A stretch of 58,826 bases of DNA from an uncultured Fusobacterium sp. (GCA_900542625.1 UQOH01000003.1:1-58826), one strand, 5' to 3'; positions 50,105-58,826 are shown, numbered from the stretch's first letter. Notes: a model not told the origin generated them from the sequence alone. Made by a program: numbers and translations.

Positions 50105-51592
50105 TTGAAAATAAATTTTATAAAATTTATGTTATTATTCTGTATCCTGAGCAGTTACTGCTTGGGATACGAATATTCTGACATTTATATAAAAAATGAT
50201 AATCATCCGCCGAAAGAAATAAAAGCTTTGCTGCAGTCTTATAAAAACAGACAGATGAACAACATTGATTTAAATTTTCTGCTGAAAAATATCAAGGATC
50301 TTTATTCTAAAAACGGTAATATAATATCCTCTATCAGTGTGGATTTAGAAAGTATAAATAAAGATATATTAATATTAAACGTAAATAAGGTCTATATTAA
50401 CAAAATTATAAGTGATAAAAACTATTTTCAGGCTCTTACATTCAAAGAGAAAGAGATATTGGATATGCATAAAATAGATCAGTTTGTGGAAAATTTAAAA
50501 ACAAATTTAAGTGAGCCTAAAATAGCTGTTGTACCCTCTGAAATTCAGGACTGCTATAATATAATAATACAAACTCAAAGAGAGAAACAGTTTGAAGGCT
50601 ATATTATGCTGGATAATGATAATTATAAAGACTATGGAAGAGAGAATGCGTATCTTGGCGCAACCAGAGATAATATTATTCTGCCTGGAGATATTTTATC
50701 ATTAAATTTGAAAGAAAGAATAACAAAAGAAAGAAAAAATCATAAAGAAAGATCATACGGCATAAATTATTCTGTACCTATAAAAAGTTGGAAATTAAAC
50801 TATAATTTTTCTCATGAGGAAACAGAAGACAGAATTTTAAACGGAAACTATAAAAGCCAGAAAGATGAGAATACTCATAACATTGAAATTTCAAAAATTT
50901 ATTTTAGAAATGCAGATACAAAACTGGAGATGTTTTTTGGTTTAAAACTGAAAGATACTAAAAATTATTTTGATAATATAAAACTGGATGTTTCAAGCAA
51001 AAAACATAACAGCATTATTGCAGGAACAAGAATGACCCGTTATGTAGAAAATGGAATATTGTATGCAGAGCCAAGTATTGAAAAAGGAGTGGCACTGTTT
51101 GGAGGAGATGGAAATAAAGGAGATGAACAAGGGGATCTCCCTTTTGATAAAGAGTTTTTAAAATACAATTTTAATGTATATTTTAATAAAAGTTTTTATC
51201 CTACAAAGTATGGATATTTTAACTATACTTTTAATATAAACGGAAGTTATTCAAAAGATCATCTTCTTGATGCTAATAAGTTTGAAATGGGCGGTTCAGG
51301 AAGTATAAGAGGATTTAAAGAGAATACAGTAAAAGGAGATAAAGGTGTTTATATATCGAATACATTATCTTTTGAAAGAAAAATGATTTCTCCTTTTGTG
51401 GGACTGGATTTTGGTTTATCAAGAGATTATTATCGTGAAGATGATGATAAAATGATTGGAGCAGCAGCAGGAGTAAAATTTGTTAAAAATGATTTTTCAG
51501 CAAGTCTTACTTTTTCCAAACCTTTGCTTCGAGCCAAAGATATGCCTAAAGAAAGCAACCCTATATATTTTAAGATTTCTTATAATTTTTAA
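50105..51592 (+). CDS. TpsB outer-membrane transporter (ShlB/FhaC family)
   Basis: A 495-residue partner that exports TpsA across the outer membrane. The start TTG 50105 follows AAGGAG. A Sec signal peptide (residues 1-20) ends near CLGYEYS. Residues of about 25-150 form POTRA domains facing the periplasm, and the rest is a beta-barrel. The loop motif GSGSIRGF at about residues 397-404 is the conserved RGY/F motif of the family, and GLDFGLSRDYY matches the barrel motif D-x-G. It ends in FKISYNF, a C-terminal strand ending in Phe, as outer-membrane proteins do. It shares an operon with tpsA. Confidence 0.93.
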   Translation: MKINFIKFMLLFCILSSYCLGYEYSDIYIKNDNHPPKEIKALLQSYKNRQMNNIDLNFLLKNIKDLYSKNGNIISSISVDLESINKDILILNVNKVYINKIISDKNYFQALTFKEKEILDMHKIDQFVENLKTNLSEPKIAVVPSEIQDCYNIIIQTQREKQFEGYIMLDNDNYKDYGRENAYLGATRDNIILPGDILSLNLKERITKERKNHKERSYGINYSVPIKSWKLNYNFSHEETEDRILNGNYKSQKDENTHNIEISKIYFRNADTKLEMFFGLKLKDTKNYFDNIKLDVSSKKHNSIIAGTRMTRYVENGILYAEPSIEKGVALFGGDGNKGDEQGDLPFDKEFLKYNFNVYFNKSFYPTKYGYFNYTFNINGSYSKDHLLDANKFEMGGSGSIRGFKENTVKGDKGVYISNTLSFERKMISPFVGLDFGLSRDYYREDDDKMIGAAAGVKFVKNDFSASLTFSKPLLRAKDMPKESNPIYFKISYNF

Positions 51593-51598
51593 AAAGAT

Positions 51599-51650
51599 AG
51601 TCTGAGAAAGTTATTTTAAATAAAATAATATTTCTCAGGCTGTTTTTTTA
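51599..51650 (+). terminator. Terminator after the TPS operon
   Basis: AGTCTGAGAAA (51599-51609) pairs with TTTCTCAGGCT (51631-51641) with one T-G wobble, with a further AT stem inside, followed by GTTTTTTT. Confidence 0.88.
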
Positions 51651-51746
51651 CATTGCTTTTACATACAATTAATATTACTGAAACACATGTAAGTTAAAAT
51701 TGAAAAAAATAAAGGAATGATAAATTTTAACAAAAGGGGTAAAAGA

Positions 51747-52625
51747 ATGAATCTAAGAAAAATCGTAGATAAATGTATGAAATACAGTATATTTCTGATT
51801 GGTGGATTTAATGTGGTAATAGTTTTTCTTATATTTTTGTTTATATTAACAAACAGCTTAAAAGCCTTTGAAGCTTTTCCTGCTTCAAAGTTTTTCTTTG
51901 GAAGAGAATGGATATCTCTTTCAGAAAAATACGGACTGCTTCCGCTGCTTTCAGGAACATTCCGTGTAACTTTTGTGGCTCTTGCAATTTCAGTGCCTAT
52001 AAGCATAATGAGTGCAGTGTATATGGCTGAATATGCAAACAAGAAAACAAGAGATATATTTAAGCTTTTAATAGAAACAATGTCAGCTCTTCCATCAGTA
52101 GTTCTTGGATATATAGGGTTATATGTTTTATCAGGACCGGTAAAAGAGATATTTAATTTAAGCACAGGACTTACAGCCTTAACAGGAGGAATTCTTCTTT
52201 CTTTTATGGCAATACCGACAATGGTAAGTATATCTGATGATGCAATAAGAGCACTTGACCCGGCATATAAAGAGGCATCACTTGCTATGGGAGCAAACAA
52301 GCTTGAAACAGTGGTAAAAATAATTATCCCAGCTGCTTTTCCTGGAATATTTGCAGGAATAATGCTTGGATTTGGAAGAATAATCGGAGAGACAATAACA
52401 GTTTTAATGGTAACAGGAAATGCTCCAATTCTTGGAGGAGGAATTTTATCTCCAGTAAGAACTCTGACAGCAACAATAGCAGCGGAGATGGGAGAAGTTG
52501 TAAACGGCAGCACACACTACTACGTGCTTTTCGCAGTAGGACTTGTACTTTTCGGAATCAGTTTTATAACAAACACAATAGCAGATTATTTTATTAATAA
52601 ATCCAGAAAGATAATGAGAAAATAA
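51747..52625 (+). CDS. pstC: Phosphate ABC transporter permease PstC
   Basis: A 292-residue inner-membrane protein with six membrane segments. ATG 51747 is preferred over ATG 51717, because AAGGGG overlaps the latter and lies 7 bp ahead of 51747. Typical patterns are FGREWISLSEKYGLLPLLSG, PISIMSAVYMAEYAN, SALPSVVLGYIGLYVL, the EAA loop YKEASLAMGANKLETVVKII and GRIIGETITVLMVTGNAP. It pairs with PstA. No pstS phosphate-binding protein lies in front of it, unlike in most pst operons. Confidence 0.94.
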   Translation: MNLRKIVDKCMKYSIFLIGGFNVVIVFLIFLFILTNSLKAFEAFPASKFFFGREWISLSEKYGLLPLLSGTFRVTFVALAISVPISIMSAVYMAEYANKKTRDIFKLLIETMSALPSVVLGYIGLYVLSGPVKEIFNLSTGLTALTGGILLSFMAIPTMVSISDDAIRALDPAYKEASLAMGANKLETVVKIIIPAAFPGIFAGIMLGFGRIIGETITVLMVTGNAPILGGGILSPVRTLTATIAAEMGEVVNGSTHYYVLFAVGLVLFGISFITNTIADYFINKSRKIMRK

Positions 52626-52635
52626 GGAGTATGAA

Positions 52636-53478
52636 ATGAGTGTATTAAAAGGAAAAAGTGCAAAAGCAATAGAAACTCTTATAAAAGCAGTTGGTTATTT
52701 GTCTGTACTGCCGGTAACTCTTATTGTAATTTATATAATTTTTAAAGGTGTTCCTTCTGTATCTTGGGAGTTTCTGACAACAAACCCAACAGACGGAATG
52801 AGAGCAGGAGGAATTCTTCCTGCAATTATAGGAAGTATTCTTCTTACAATAGGAACAATAGCAGTATCAGTTCCTTTTGGAATACTGACAGGAATTTTCC
52901 TTGTTGAATATTCTAAGGACAATATTATAAGAAGAGTGATAAATCTTACAATAGTAAACCTTGCAGGTATTCCAAGTATTATTTACGGGCTTTTCGGAAT
53001 GTCACTGTTTGTAATATTCTTACAGTTTGGTTCATCAATTCTTTCAGGAGCACTGACTCTTGGAATAATGTGTCTGCCTGTAATAATTACTTCAACAAGA
53101 GAGGCACTTCTTGCAATACCAAAAGATTTAAGAGAGGCGTCACTTGCTCTTGGAGCAACTAAATGGGAGACAATATGGAAAATAATTCTTCCAACAGCTC
53201 TTCCTGGAATACTTACAGGAATAATCTTAAGTATTTCAAGAGCAGCAGGAGAAACAGCACCGATAATGTTTACAGTTGCAGCGTTCTATCTGCCGTTCCT
53301 TCCGGAATCAGTATGGGATCAGGTAATGGCTCTGCCGTATCACCTTTATGTAATAGCAACACAGGTTCCTAATATGCCTGAAAAAATAATGGACGGAACA
53401 GTTTTAGTAATTGTGGTAATAACAGTAGGATTCAACCTGCTTGGAGCATTTTTAAGAAAAAGATTCAGCAAAAGATAA
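52636..53478 (+). CDS. pstA: Phosphate ABC transporter permease PstA
   Basis: A 280-residue permease with six membrane segments, 10 bp after pstC behind AAGGAG. It has TNPTDGMRAGGILPAIIGSI, GIFLVEYSKDN, NLAGIPSIIYGLFGMSLFV, the EAA loop LREASLALGATKWETIWKII and SISRAAGETAPIMFTVAAFY. All are diagnostic for PstA. Confidence 0.95.
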   Translation: MSVLKGKSAKAIETLIKAVGYLSVLPVTLIVIYIIFKGVPSVSWEFLTTNPTDGMRAGGILPAIIGSILLTIGTIAVSVPFGILTGIFLVEYSKDNIIRRVINLTIVNLAGIPSIIYGLFGMSLFVIFLQFGSSILSGALTLGIMCLPVIITSTREALLAIPKDLREASLALGATKWETIWKIILPTALPGILTGIILSISRAAGETAPIMFTVAAFYLPFLPESVWDQVMALPYHLYVIATQVPNMPEKIMDGTVLVIVVITVGFNLLGAFLRKRFSKR

Positions 53479-53503
53479 TAATTAAGTATTTGAAGGAGGA
53501 TAA

Positions 53504-54265
53504 ATGGATAATGCAGTAAGACTTAAAGTCAAAAACTTTAATTTCTATTATGATAAGTTTCAGGCTCTTAAGGATATCAATGTGGAAATACAACAGAATA
53601 AAGTTACAGCTCTTATAGGACCGTCAGGATGTGGAAAATCAACTTTTTTAAGATCAATCAACAGAATGAACGACCTTATAGACGGAGTAAAGTATGAGGG
53701 ACTTATTGAGTTTGACGGAAAAAATATATTCGATTCAGACAGTGATATTGTAGAACTTAGAAAAAAAGTAGGAATGGTATTCCAGAAACCAAACCCTTTC
53801 CCAAAAACAATATATGAAAATATTGTATATGGACCAAAACTTCATGGGGAAAAAGATAAAAAAGTTTTAGATGAAATAGTAATAAACAGCCTTAAATCAG
53901 TAGCACTTTGGGAAGAAGTAAAAGATAAACTTCATCAGTCTGCACTTGGACTTTCAGGAGGACAGCAGCAGAGATTATGTATTGCAAGAGCAATAGCAGT
54001 AAAACCTGAAATACTTTTAATGGACGAACCTACATCAGCTCTTGACCCTATTTCAACTTTAAAAATTGAAGAGCTTATCAGAGAACTTCAAAAAGATTAT
54101 ACAATTATTATTGTAACTCACAACATGCAGCAGGCAGCGAGAATATCTGATTTTACAGGATTTTTCTATCAGGGAAAACTTGAAGAATTTGATAAAACAG
54201 ATATTATCTTTACAAAACCAAACAAGAAAAAAACAGAAGATTATATAACAGGAAAATTCGGATAG
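53504..54265 (+). CDS. pstB: Phosphate ABC transporter ATP-binding protein PstB
   Basis: A 253-residue ATPase. Walker A is GPSGCGKSTFLRSINRMND, the Q loop is VGMVFQKPNPFPKTIYENI, the signature is LSGGQQQRLCIARAIAV, Walker B is ILLMDEPTSALDPIST and the switch His is in IIVTHNMQQAARIS. The NPFPKTIYEN stretch separates PstB from other ABC ATPases. It drives phosphate uptake with PstCA. Confidence 0.97.
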   Translation: MDNAVRLKVKNFNFYYDKFQALKDINVEIQQNKVTALIGPSGCGKSTFLRSINRMNDLIDGVKYEGLIEFDGKNIFDSDSDIVELRKKVGMVFQKPNPFPKTIYENIVYGPKLHGEKDKKVLDEIVINSLKSVALWEEVKDKLHQSALGLSGGQQQRLCIARAIAVKPEILLMDEPTSALDPISTLKIEELIRELQKDYTIIIVTHNMQQAARISDFTGFFYQGKLEEFDKTDIIFTKPNKKKTEDYITGKFG

Positions 54266-54321
54266 AATAAAATTTAAACAAAAAAGTTGTAATGTGATAA
54301 AATAAATTAAGGAGTGATAAA

Positions 54322-55038
54322 ATGAGAAATCTTCATGAAAGCATTAATGGGATAACAGAACACTATATAGAACTTTGCAAAAATGTAGACAGACTTTTCA
54401 GAATAAATATGGAAATGCTTAAGAAAGACAGTTTTGACAGAGGGCTTTATGGTGAAGCAAAACTTGTTGAAGATATGATAAATGCTTTTGATGTAAAAAT
54501 AAAAGAAAGTTCTATAATGGCTGTTGCAAGATTTCAGCCTGCAGCAGGAGATTTAAGAGCTCTTATAACATTTATTGAATCAAGCAAAATGCTTGAAAGA
54601 ATGGGAGACCTTCTTTTAGATTCTCTAGTTATTCTTAGAAAGATAGAGAAGAAAGAGGGGAATATGGAAAGAGATTTCGGTATTCTTGAAGAGTTCCTTT
54701 CAAAAATAAATGATATCTATCAAAAATATATTGAGGCATTTATTGAAAAAGATGAAAAGAAAGCATATGTCCTTCTTGGAATGGATGAGGAAATAAATGA
54801 GATAAGAGGAGAAATAGATACAATAATTGTAAACCAGATGAAAGAGGACAATAAAAATATTGATGCAGGAGTATTAATGCTGCTTATCAATAAAAAGTAT
54901 GAGAGAGTATCTGATAAAATAACACAGCTGACAATGAGTTCAATATATACATTCAGCGGTGAAAATATGAGAATAATAGAGCTTTTGGAAAGAGAAAAGC
55001 ACAGAGAGCAGGAAACTGCAGAAGAAAACGAAGAGTAG
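54322..55038 (+). CDS. phoU: Phosphate signalling protein PhoU
   Basis: A 238-residue protein with two three-helix PhoU domains. It has VEDMINAFDVKIKESSIMAV, the metal-binding RFQPAAGDLRALITFIESSK and ERMGDLLLDS. The second half has a similar pattern ending YERVSDKITQLTMSSIYTFS. PhoU links Pst transport to the PhoB/PhoR pair that follows. The C-terminus is Glu-rich. Confidence 0.95.
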   Translation: MRNLHESINGITEHYIELCKNVDRLFRINMEMLKKDSFDRGLYGEAKLVEDMINAFDVKIKESSIMAVARFQPAAGDLRALITFIESSKMLERMGDLLLDSLVILRKIEKKEGNMERDFGILEEFLSKINDIYQKYIEAFIEKDEKKAYVLLGMDEEINEIRGEIDTIIVNQMKEDNKNIDAGVLMLLINKKYERVSDKITQLTMSSIYTFSGENMRIIELLEREKHREQETAEENEE

Positions 55039-55054
55039 AAATTCAGGAGGAGCT

Positions 55055-55732
55055 ATGAGGGTATTAATTGTAGAAGACGATATGGAGATACAACAGCTGG
55101 TAAGCTATTTCTTCAAAAAAGAAAATTATGAAGTGCAGACAGCAGGAGACGGGCTTGAGGGACTGAAAGCTGTAAAAAGTTTTAAGCCTGATTTAATTGT
55201 ACTTGATATCATGCTGCCAAGTCTTGACGGAAAAAATTTCACAAGCATAGTGAGGGATATGTCAGCAGAATATGGAGATCCTATAATTATTATGCTCACA
55301 GCAAAGACAGAGATAGAGGACGTTTTGGAAGGATTACAGCTTGGAGCAGATGATTATATGAAAAAACCTTTTGACCCGAGAGAACTTGTGCTTCGTGCAA
55401 GAAAATTTCTTGAAGGTAAAAATGTGGGAAAATCAGGAAGATACAGTTTCCAACAGGTTGTAATCGATGAAAAAAGACGTATTGTAAAAGATGGAGAAGA
55501 TGAAGTAGAACTTTCTAAAAAAGAGTTTGATCTTCTTCTGCTTCTTATCAAAAATCAAGGAATAGTTTTATCAAGGGAAAAAATTCTTGATAGGGTATGG
55601 GAATCAAATTATTACACTGGGGACAGATCAGTAGATATTTATATTTCAAAATTAAGAGAAAAAGTAAAAAGTATCGCTGAAAATATAAAAACAGTGAAGG
55701 GGGTCGGGTACAAATTAGAAGAAAAGAAATAA
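55055..55732 (+). CDS. PhoB-like response regulator
   Basis: A 225-residue OmpR/PhoB-class regulator. The receiver domain starts VLIVEDDMEIQQLVSYF and has the phosphorylation Asp in DLIVLDIMLPSLDG, MLTAKTEIEDVLEGLQLGAD and the Lys in DDYMKKPFDPRELVLR. The C-terminal winged helix has VELSKKEFDLLLLLIKNQG, REKILDRVW, DRSVDIYISKLREK and VKGVGYKL. It follows phoU by 16 bp, and its last 19 bases overlap the kinase frame. Control of phosphate genes is inferred from position. Confidence 0.93.
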   Translation: MRVLIVEDDMEIQQLVSYFFKKENYEVQTAGDGLEGLKAVKSFKPDLIVLDIMLPSLDGKNFTSIVRDMSAEYGDPIIIMLTAKTEIEDVLEGLQLGADDYMKKPFDPRELVLRARKFLEGKNVGKSGRYSFQQVVIDEKRRIVKDGEDEVELSKKEFDLLLLLIKNQGIVLSREKILDRVWESNYYTGDRSVDIYISKLREKVKSIAENIKTVKGVGYKLEEKK

Positions 55733-57411
55733 TTGCCCTGATTTTTATCCTGGTTTTAGAAGTGCTTTTTGTAAATACATATATGGGCAAAATTTCAGAA
55801 TTGTATAGCGAAGGAGCTAGAAGAGCACTTAAAGAGGACGCATTAATGGTAAAACAGCTTTCTGGAGATTACTACACAAAAGCAAATTTCCAGGATATGT
55901 TTGGAAATGTAAAGAAAAGATTTACTTTAATAGATTTGAACGGAAATATTCTTTACGATTCAGAAAGATATACTAAAGAAGATGAAATGGCAAACCACAA
56001 AAACAGAGAGGAAGTTAAAGAGGCTATTGAAACCGGTGAAGGGTTTGCAATAAGAAAAAGCAAGACTTTAAGACAATCTATGGCATACTACGGACTTTTA
56101 TATGAAGCACCAAATGGAGAGAAAGCAGTAATAAGAACATCTATAAATTATGATGAAGAAATAAATGATTTGAGAACTCTTCTTATAACTCAGATATTCT
56201 TCTTTATAATGTTAAATATAGCAATTTATATATGCTATAAAAATTACTTGAAGAGGGATCTGTTTAAGAAAATAGAAAGCATGAGAGAGGCTCTTGAAAG
56301 CGGAGATGAAATAAAAACAATCTACTCTAAAGGTGATGTATGGCTTGTTAAGTTCTGGAAAGTTGTAAGGGATTGGCAGAAAGAAAATCTGAAAAATATA
56401 AAAAGACTTAACGAGGAAAAAACAAGACTGAAAAGGGTAATTTCAGCTGTTGATTTATCAATAATTCTTGTTGATGAAGAATCTCAGATAAAAATGAAAA
56501 ATAATGCACTTGGTTATTTATATATAGCAGGAAAAGTGGACTCATTGTATAAAAAAGTGAAATATATAGAGATTATTAATGTTATCAGCAAAGGAATGAA
56601 AAACAAAGAGAATGTAAAAGAGGAAATATTTATTTCAAAACTGAAAAAATATCTTCTTGTAACTGTGAAATATCTTGAGTTTAAAAAAGAATTTTTAATA
56701 ACAATAAAAGATATTACAAGAAGCAGAGAGCTGGGAGAAGTACAGAAAAACTTCATAGCAAATGTAAGTCATGAGCTTAAAACACCTTTAACTAATATTA
56801 AAGGATATCTGATTGCTCTTGAAGATGCACCGCCTGAACTGCAGAAAAATTTCCTTGAAGTAATCAGAAGCAATGTGGAAAAACTAGAAAATATTACAAT
56901 GGACTTTTTAAATATATCAAAAATAGAAAGTTCTAAAATAGTAAATCTTGCTCCTGTGCCTTTTGAGAGATTAAAAGATGAAGTTGAAAAAACTCTTAAC
57001 GGGAAATTAAAGAAATCCGGAGCAGAACTTGAGTATAAACTTGATATTGCTGATGAAAATAACTATATGAATATAGACTTTGAAAAAACAGCAACAGTAT
57101 TAAAAAACCTTATTGAAAATGGAATAATCTACAATAATAATAAACCTCCTCATATAGAAGTGACAATAAAAGAGGAAGAGGACAGGTATAAAATTTCAGT
57201 TAAAGATAATGGAATTGGAGTGCCTGAAATGGAAAAAGAAAATATTTTTGAGAGATTTTACAGGGTAGATAAGGCAAGAACAAGCAATGTTGCAGGAACA
57301 GGGCTTGGGCTTTCAATAGTAAAAGAGACAGTAGAGATGTGCGGAGGAAAAATAGAAGTATCTTCCCACGAAGGAGAAGGTTCAGAATTTATCTTTACAC
57401 TTCTTAAATAA
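55714..57411 (+). CDS. PhoR-like sensor histidine kinase with probable ATT start
   Basis: A membrane sensor kinase of about 565 residues. The frame is open from 55681 but has no ATG, GTG or TTG before GTG 55762. Starting there would cut the first membrane helix (EIIALIFILVLEVLFV). ATT 55714 lies 10 bases after AAGGGGG and gives a normal basic start before that helix, so it is preferred. An external sensor domain follows, then a second helix (TQIFFFIMLNIAIYICY), a PAS-like region, HisKA with VSHELKTPLTNIKGYL (His353 in this numbering), and HATPase motifs NLIENGIIYN, DNGIGVP, FERFYR and GTGLGLSIVKE. It is the partner of the regulator before it. Confidence 0.88.
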   Translation: MRRKEIIALIFILVLEVLFVNTYMGKISELYSEGARRALKEDALMVKQLSGDYYTKANFQDMFGNVKKRFTLIDLNGNILYDSERYTKEDEMANHKNREEVKEAIETGEGFAIRKSKTLRQSMAYYGLLYEAPNGEKAVIRTSINYDEEINDLRTLLITQIFFFIMLNIAIYICYKNYLKRDLFKKIESMREALESGDEIKTIYSKGDVWLVKFWKVVRDWQKENLKNIKRLNEEKTRLKRVISAVDLSIILVDEESQIKMKNNALGYLYIAGKVDSLYKKVKYIEIINVISKGMKNKENVKEEIFISKLKKYLLVTVKYLEFKKEFLITIKDITRSRELGEVQKNFIANVSHELKTPLTNIKGYLIALEDAPPELQKNFLEVIRSNVEKLENITMDFLNISKIESSKIVNLAPVPFERLKDEVEKTLNGKLKKSGAELEYKLDIADENNYMNIDFEKTATVLKNLIENGIIYNNNKPPHIEVTIKEEEDRYKISVKDNGIGVPEMEKENIFERFYRVDKARTSNVAGTGLGLSIVKETVEMCGGKIEVSSHEGEGSEFIFTLLK

Positions 57412-57437
57412 AAAAGAGGGCATTGCCCTCCTTTTTT
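57412..57437. terminator. Bidirectional terminator between kinase and PPC genes
   Basis: GAGGGC (57416-57421) pairs with GCCCTC (57425-57430) around a 3-base loop, with A residues before and CTTTTTT after. Convergent genes meet here. Confidence 0.85.
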
Positions 57438-57861
57438 ATTTTACAAATTCAAAAAGGTTTAATCCTGTGTTTCTGTCAAATTTTCTTTCAACAACTCCGT
57501 CTATTGCATGAATAATAAATTCTGCTGTTGAAGAAACACGGCATTCATCAAGGTGTCCTCCATACATTACATTGTTATTGTCACATAAACTCATATGGCA
57601 GTGAAGGTATGGTTTACCCTCTTTTGTAGTAACGTTTCCTATTAAAGAAACTATCTGCATAGGGTTTATTGTATTTATTTTTTCATAAATTTTTTCAGGA
57701 GCATGAAATATAGCAAGTGAAACTCTGTCTATTGAACCAAATCCTGAAATACTTCCTAATTTAATATTTTCCTTTTCACAAACCTCTTTTAATTTTTCCA
57801 TAACTTTTTCATCTTTATCTAATCTTATCACATATGATGTATCGAATTTTTGATATTCCAT
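57436..57861 (-). CDS. PPC/DUF296-domain protein
   Basis: A 141-residue protein made of one PPC (plants and prokaryotes conserved) domain. ATG 57861 is preferred, because the first ATG at 57876 overlaps the GGAGG site. It has the family pattern SYVIRLDKDEKVMEKLKEVC, SISGFGSIDRVSLAIF, VSLIGNVTTKEGKPYLHCHM and VMYGGHLDECRVSSTAEFII, with the HCH-type metal-site residues. Bacterial members are small trimeric proteins of unclear function, often called DNA-binding because of their plant relatives. The stop lies just inside the terminator shared with the kinase. Confidence 0.9.
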   Translation of the reverse strand: MEYQKFDTSYVIRLDKDEKVMEKLKEVCEKENIKLGSISGFGSIDRVSLAIFHAPEKIYEKINTINPMQIVSLIGNVTTKEGKPYLHCHMSLCDNNNVMYGGHLDECRVSSTAEFIIHAIDGVVERKFDRNTGLNLFEFVK

Positions 57862-57920
57862 AATTTTTTCCTCCATAACGTACTGAATGTAATCATAATA
57901 AAATAACTTTTATTATATGG

Positions 57921-57949
57921 AGTATAATATCAAAACTAACATTTGTAAA
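57921..57949 (-). promoter_or_regulatory. Promoter of the PPC gene
   Basis: Read on the minus strand, TTTACA (57944-57949) and TATACT (57921-57926) are 17 bp apart, about 60 bp before the start codon. Confidence 0.65.
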
Positions 57950-58013
57950 GCAGAAAAATATAAAATTTTTATTAAAATATGAAACTTTCAGTTGTAAAAA
58001 AGAAAGAAAAAAC

Positions 58014-58826
58014 TTATTTTTTATTTTCCCAAAACTTTCTCGCAAGTTCAATAAAAGTTTTGGCAGGCTTAGAAAGATAGCTTCCTTTTTTATAGCTTAC
58101 AGCAACGTCCCATGAAGGAAAACCTTTTATTCTGAAGTGTGCCAGATCACTGTTTTCCTGTTTTGTATAATATTGAGGAACAACAGCACAGCACAAATCA
58201 TATTCAACAGCTCTTACGATACTGCTTGTATATGTTGTTTCAAACAAAATATTTGGTTCAAATCCGGCATCTTTGAAAATCTGGTCAATAACATCTCTGT
58301 TTGTTGATTTTTTATTCATAAAGACAAAAGGCTCTTTTTTTAAAGTGTTTAAATCAACAGGCTCTTTGGGGTTATGTGTTTTTACAAGAGGGTGTTTTTT
58401 AGAAGTGATAAGTACCATTTCTTCAGAATACAGAACTATGTAGTTGTCTTTTGTTCTTTGAGAAGTTGAAAGAGTCATAAAACCAATATCAAGTTCATTT
58501 TTATCAATTTTTTCCTGCTGGTTATATACAGACATCTCAATGGGCTCAACAATAACATTAGGATGAAGTTCCTGAAACTCTTTAAAAATAGAAGTAAAAA
58601 GTTCAATCCCTCTTCCTGCTGTCAGTCCTATTGTAAGTTTTCTTTTATGGCTTTCTATACAATCATATATTTTATTATATGTGTCTTTTTGAATATCCAA
58701 AATTCTTTTTGCATTTTCTATATATATTTCACCAACCTCTGTTAAATGCCAGTCTGTTCTGGAACGATGAAAAAGCTGTGCACCAAGTTCTTTTTCAAGT
58801 TTTAGAAGCTGCTGATTAAGAGCAGA
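58014..58826 (-). CDS. LysR-family transcriptional regulator (5' end beyond right edge)
   Basis: The minus-strand frame is open from the window edge to the stop at 58014, giving 270 visible residues. The first visible residues, SALNQQLLKLEKELGAQLFH and then the HLTEVGE wing, are the second half of a LysR helix-turn-helix. So the gene starts outside the window, and the in-frame ATG at 58700 is not its start. The effector domain has KLTIGLTAGRGIELFTSIF, DIGFMTLSTSQRT and AVEYDLCCAVVPQYYT. The ligand and target are unknown. Genes under LysR control usually lie divergently upstream, so its target is probably outside the window. Confidence 0.9.
   Translation of the reverse strand, partial: SALNQQLLKLEKELGAQLFHRSRTDWHLTEVGEIYIENAKRILDIQKDTYNKIYDCIESHKRKLTIGLTAGRGIELFTSIFKEFQELHPNVIVEPIEMSVYNQQEKIDKNELDIGFMTLSTSQRTKDNYIVLYSEEMVLITSKKHPLVKTHNPKEPVDLNTLKKEPFVFMNKKSTNRDVIDQIFKDAGFEPNILFETTYTSSIVRAVEYDLCCAVVPQYYTKQENSDLAHFRIKGFPSWDVAVSYKKGSYLSKPAKTFIELARKFWENKK

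Noticed and set aside
51659..52513. 284-residue reading frame on the minus strand across pstC
   Set aside because: It is the mirror of pstC codon usage. pstC has clear family motifs, and the minus frame has no recognisable domain and no good ribosome binding site.
1..58826. CRISPR arrays, tRNA or rRNA genes, insertion sequences
   Set aside because: No regularly spaced repeats, no cloverleaf or rRNA signature, and no transposase or terminal repeats were recognised by eye.

Overview
The window is AT-rich chromosomal DNA from a Gram-negative anaerobe, most likely Fusobacterium or a close relative (Fusobacteriota). The clues are very low GC, abundant AGA/AGG arginine codons, outer-membrane secretion systems (a lipobox-bearing autotransporter and a two-partner secretion pair), an Rnf complex in the order CDGEAB, two single-chain iron-sulfur L-serine dehydratases, and a recF-gyrB-gyrA locus arranged as in Firmicutes. 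The species cannot be fixed by reading alone. No rRNA, tRNA, insertion sequence, CRISPR array or prophage block was seen.

Layout. 1-429 is the 5' part of a winged-helix, replication-protein-like gene leaving the window on the left. 893-4405 encodes a large autotransporter. 4506-5958 (minus strand) holds three small unknown membrane-anchored proteins, two of them paralogues. 6014-12324 is an amino-acid and transport block: two XRE-cupin regulators, an orphan PTS-IIC-like permease coupled to an L-serine dehydratase, an EamA transporter and a MATE transporter. 12431-12718 is an HU-like protein. 12955-20786 is yaaA-recF-DUF721-gyrB-gyrA followed by a UspA-like protein and a phosphodiesterase. 20805-26153 is pheST, a second L-serine dehydratase and pth. 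26288-31287 is rnfCDGEAB. 31577-42330 is an uninterrupted S10-spc ribosomal protein operon ending in secY. Then come pyk and eno, a TpsA/TpsB secretion pair (45825-51592), pstCAB-phoU with a two-component system (51747-57411), a PPC-domain protein and the 3' part of a LysR regulator cut by the right edge.

How the genes fit together. Serine breakdown to pyruvate, pyruvate kinase, enolase and the ferredoxin:NAD+ oxidoreductase Rnf fit an amino-acid-fermenting anaerobe. The Pst transporter is followed by its own PhoU and two-component pair, but no pstS lies beside it. The surface proteins at both ends share an unusual extended signal peptide.

The most interesting signals are not genes. The rpsJ leader can fold into two mutually exclusive hairpins, one of which hides the ribosome binding site. 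The unusually long rpsJ-rplC gap holds a compact two-arm RNA structure. The PhoR-like kinase has a reading frame whose first membrane helix can only be translated from a non-standard start codon, probably ATT.
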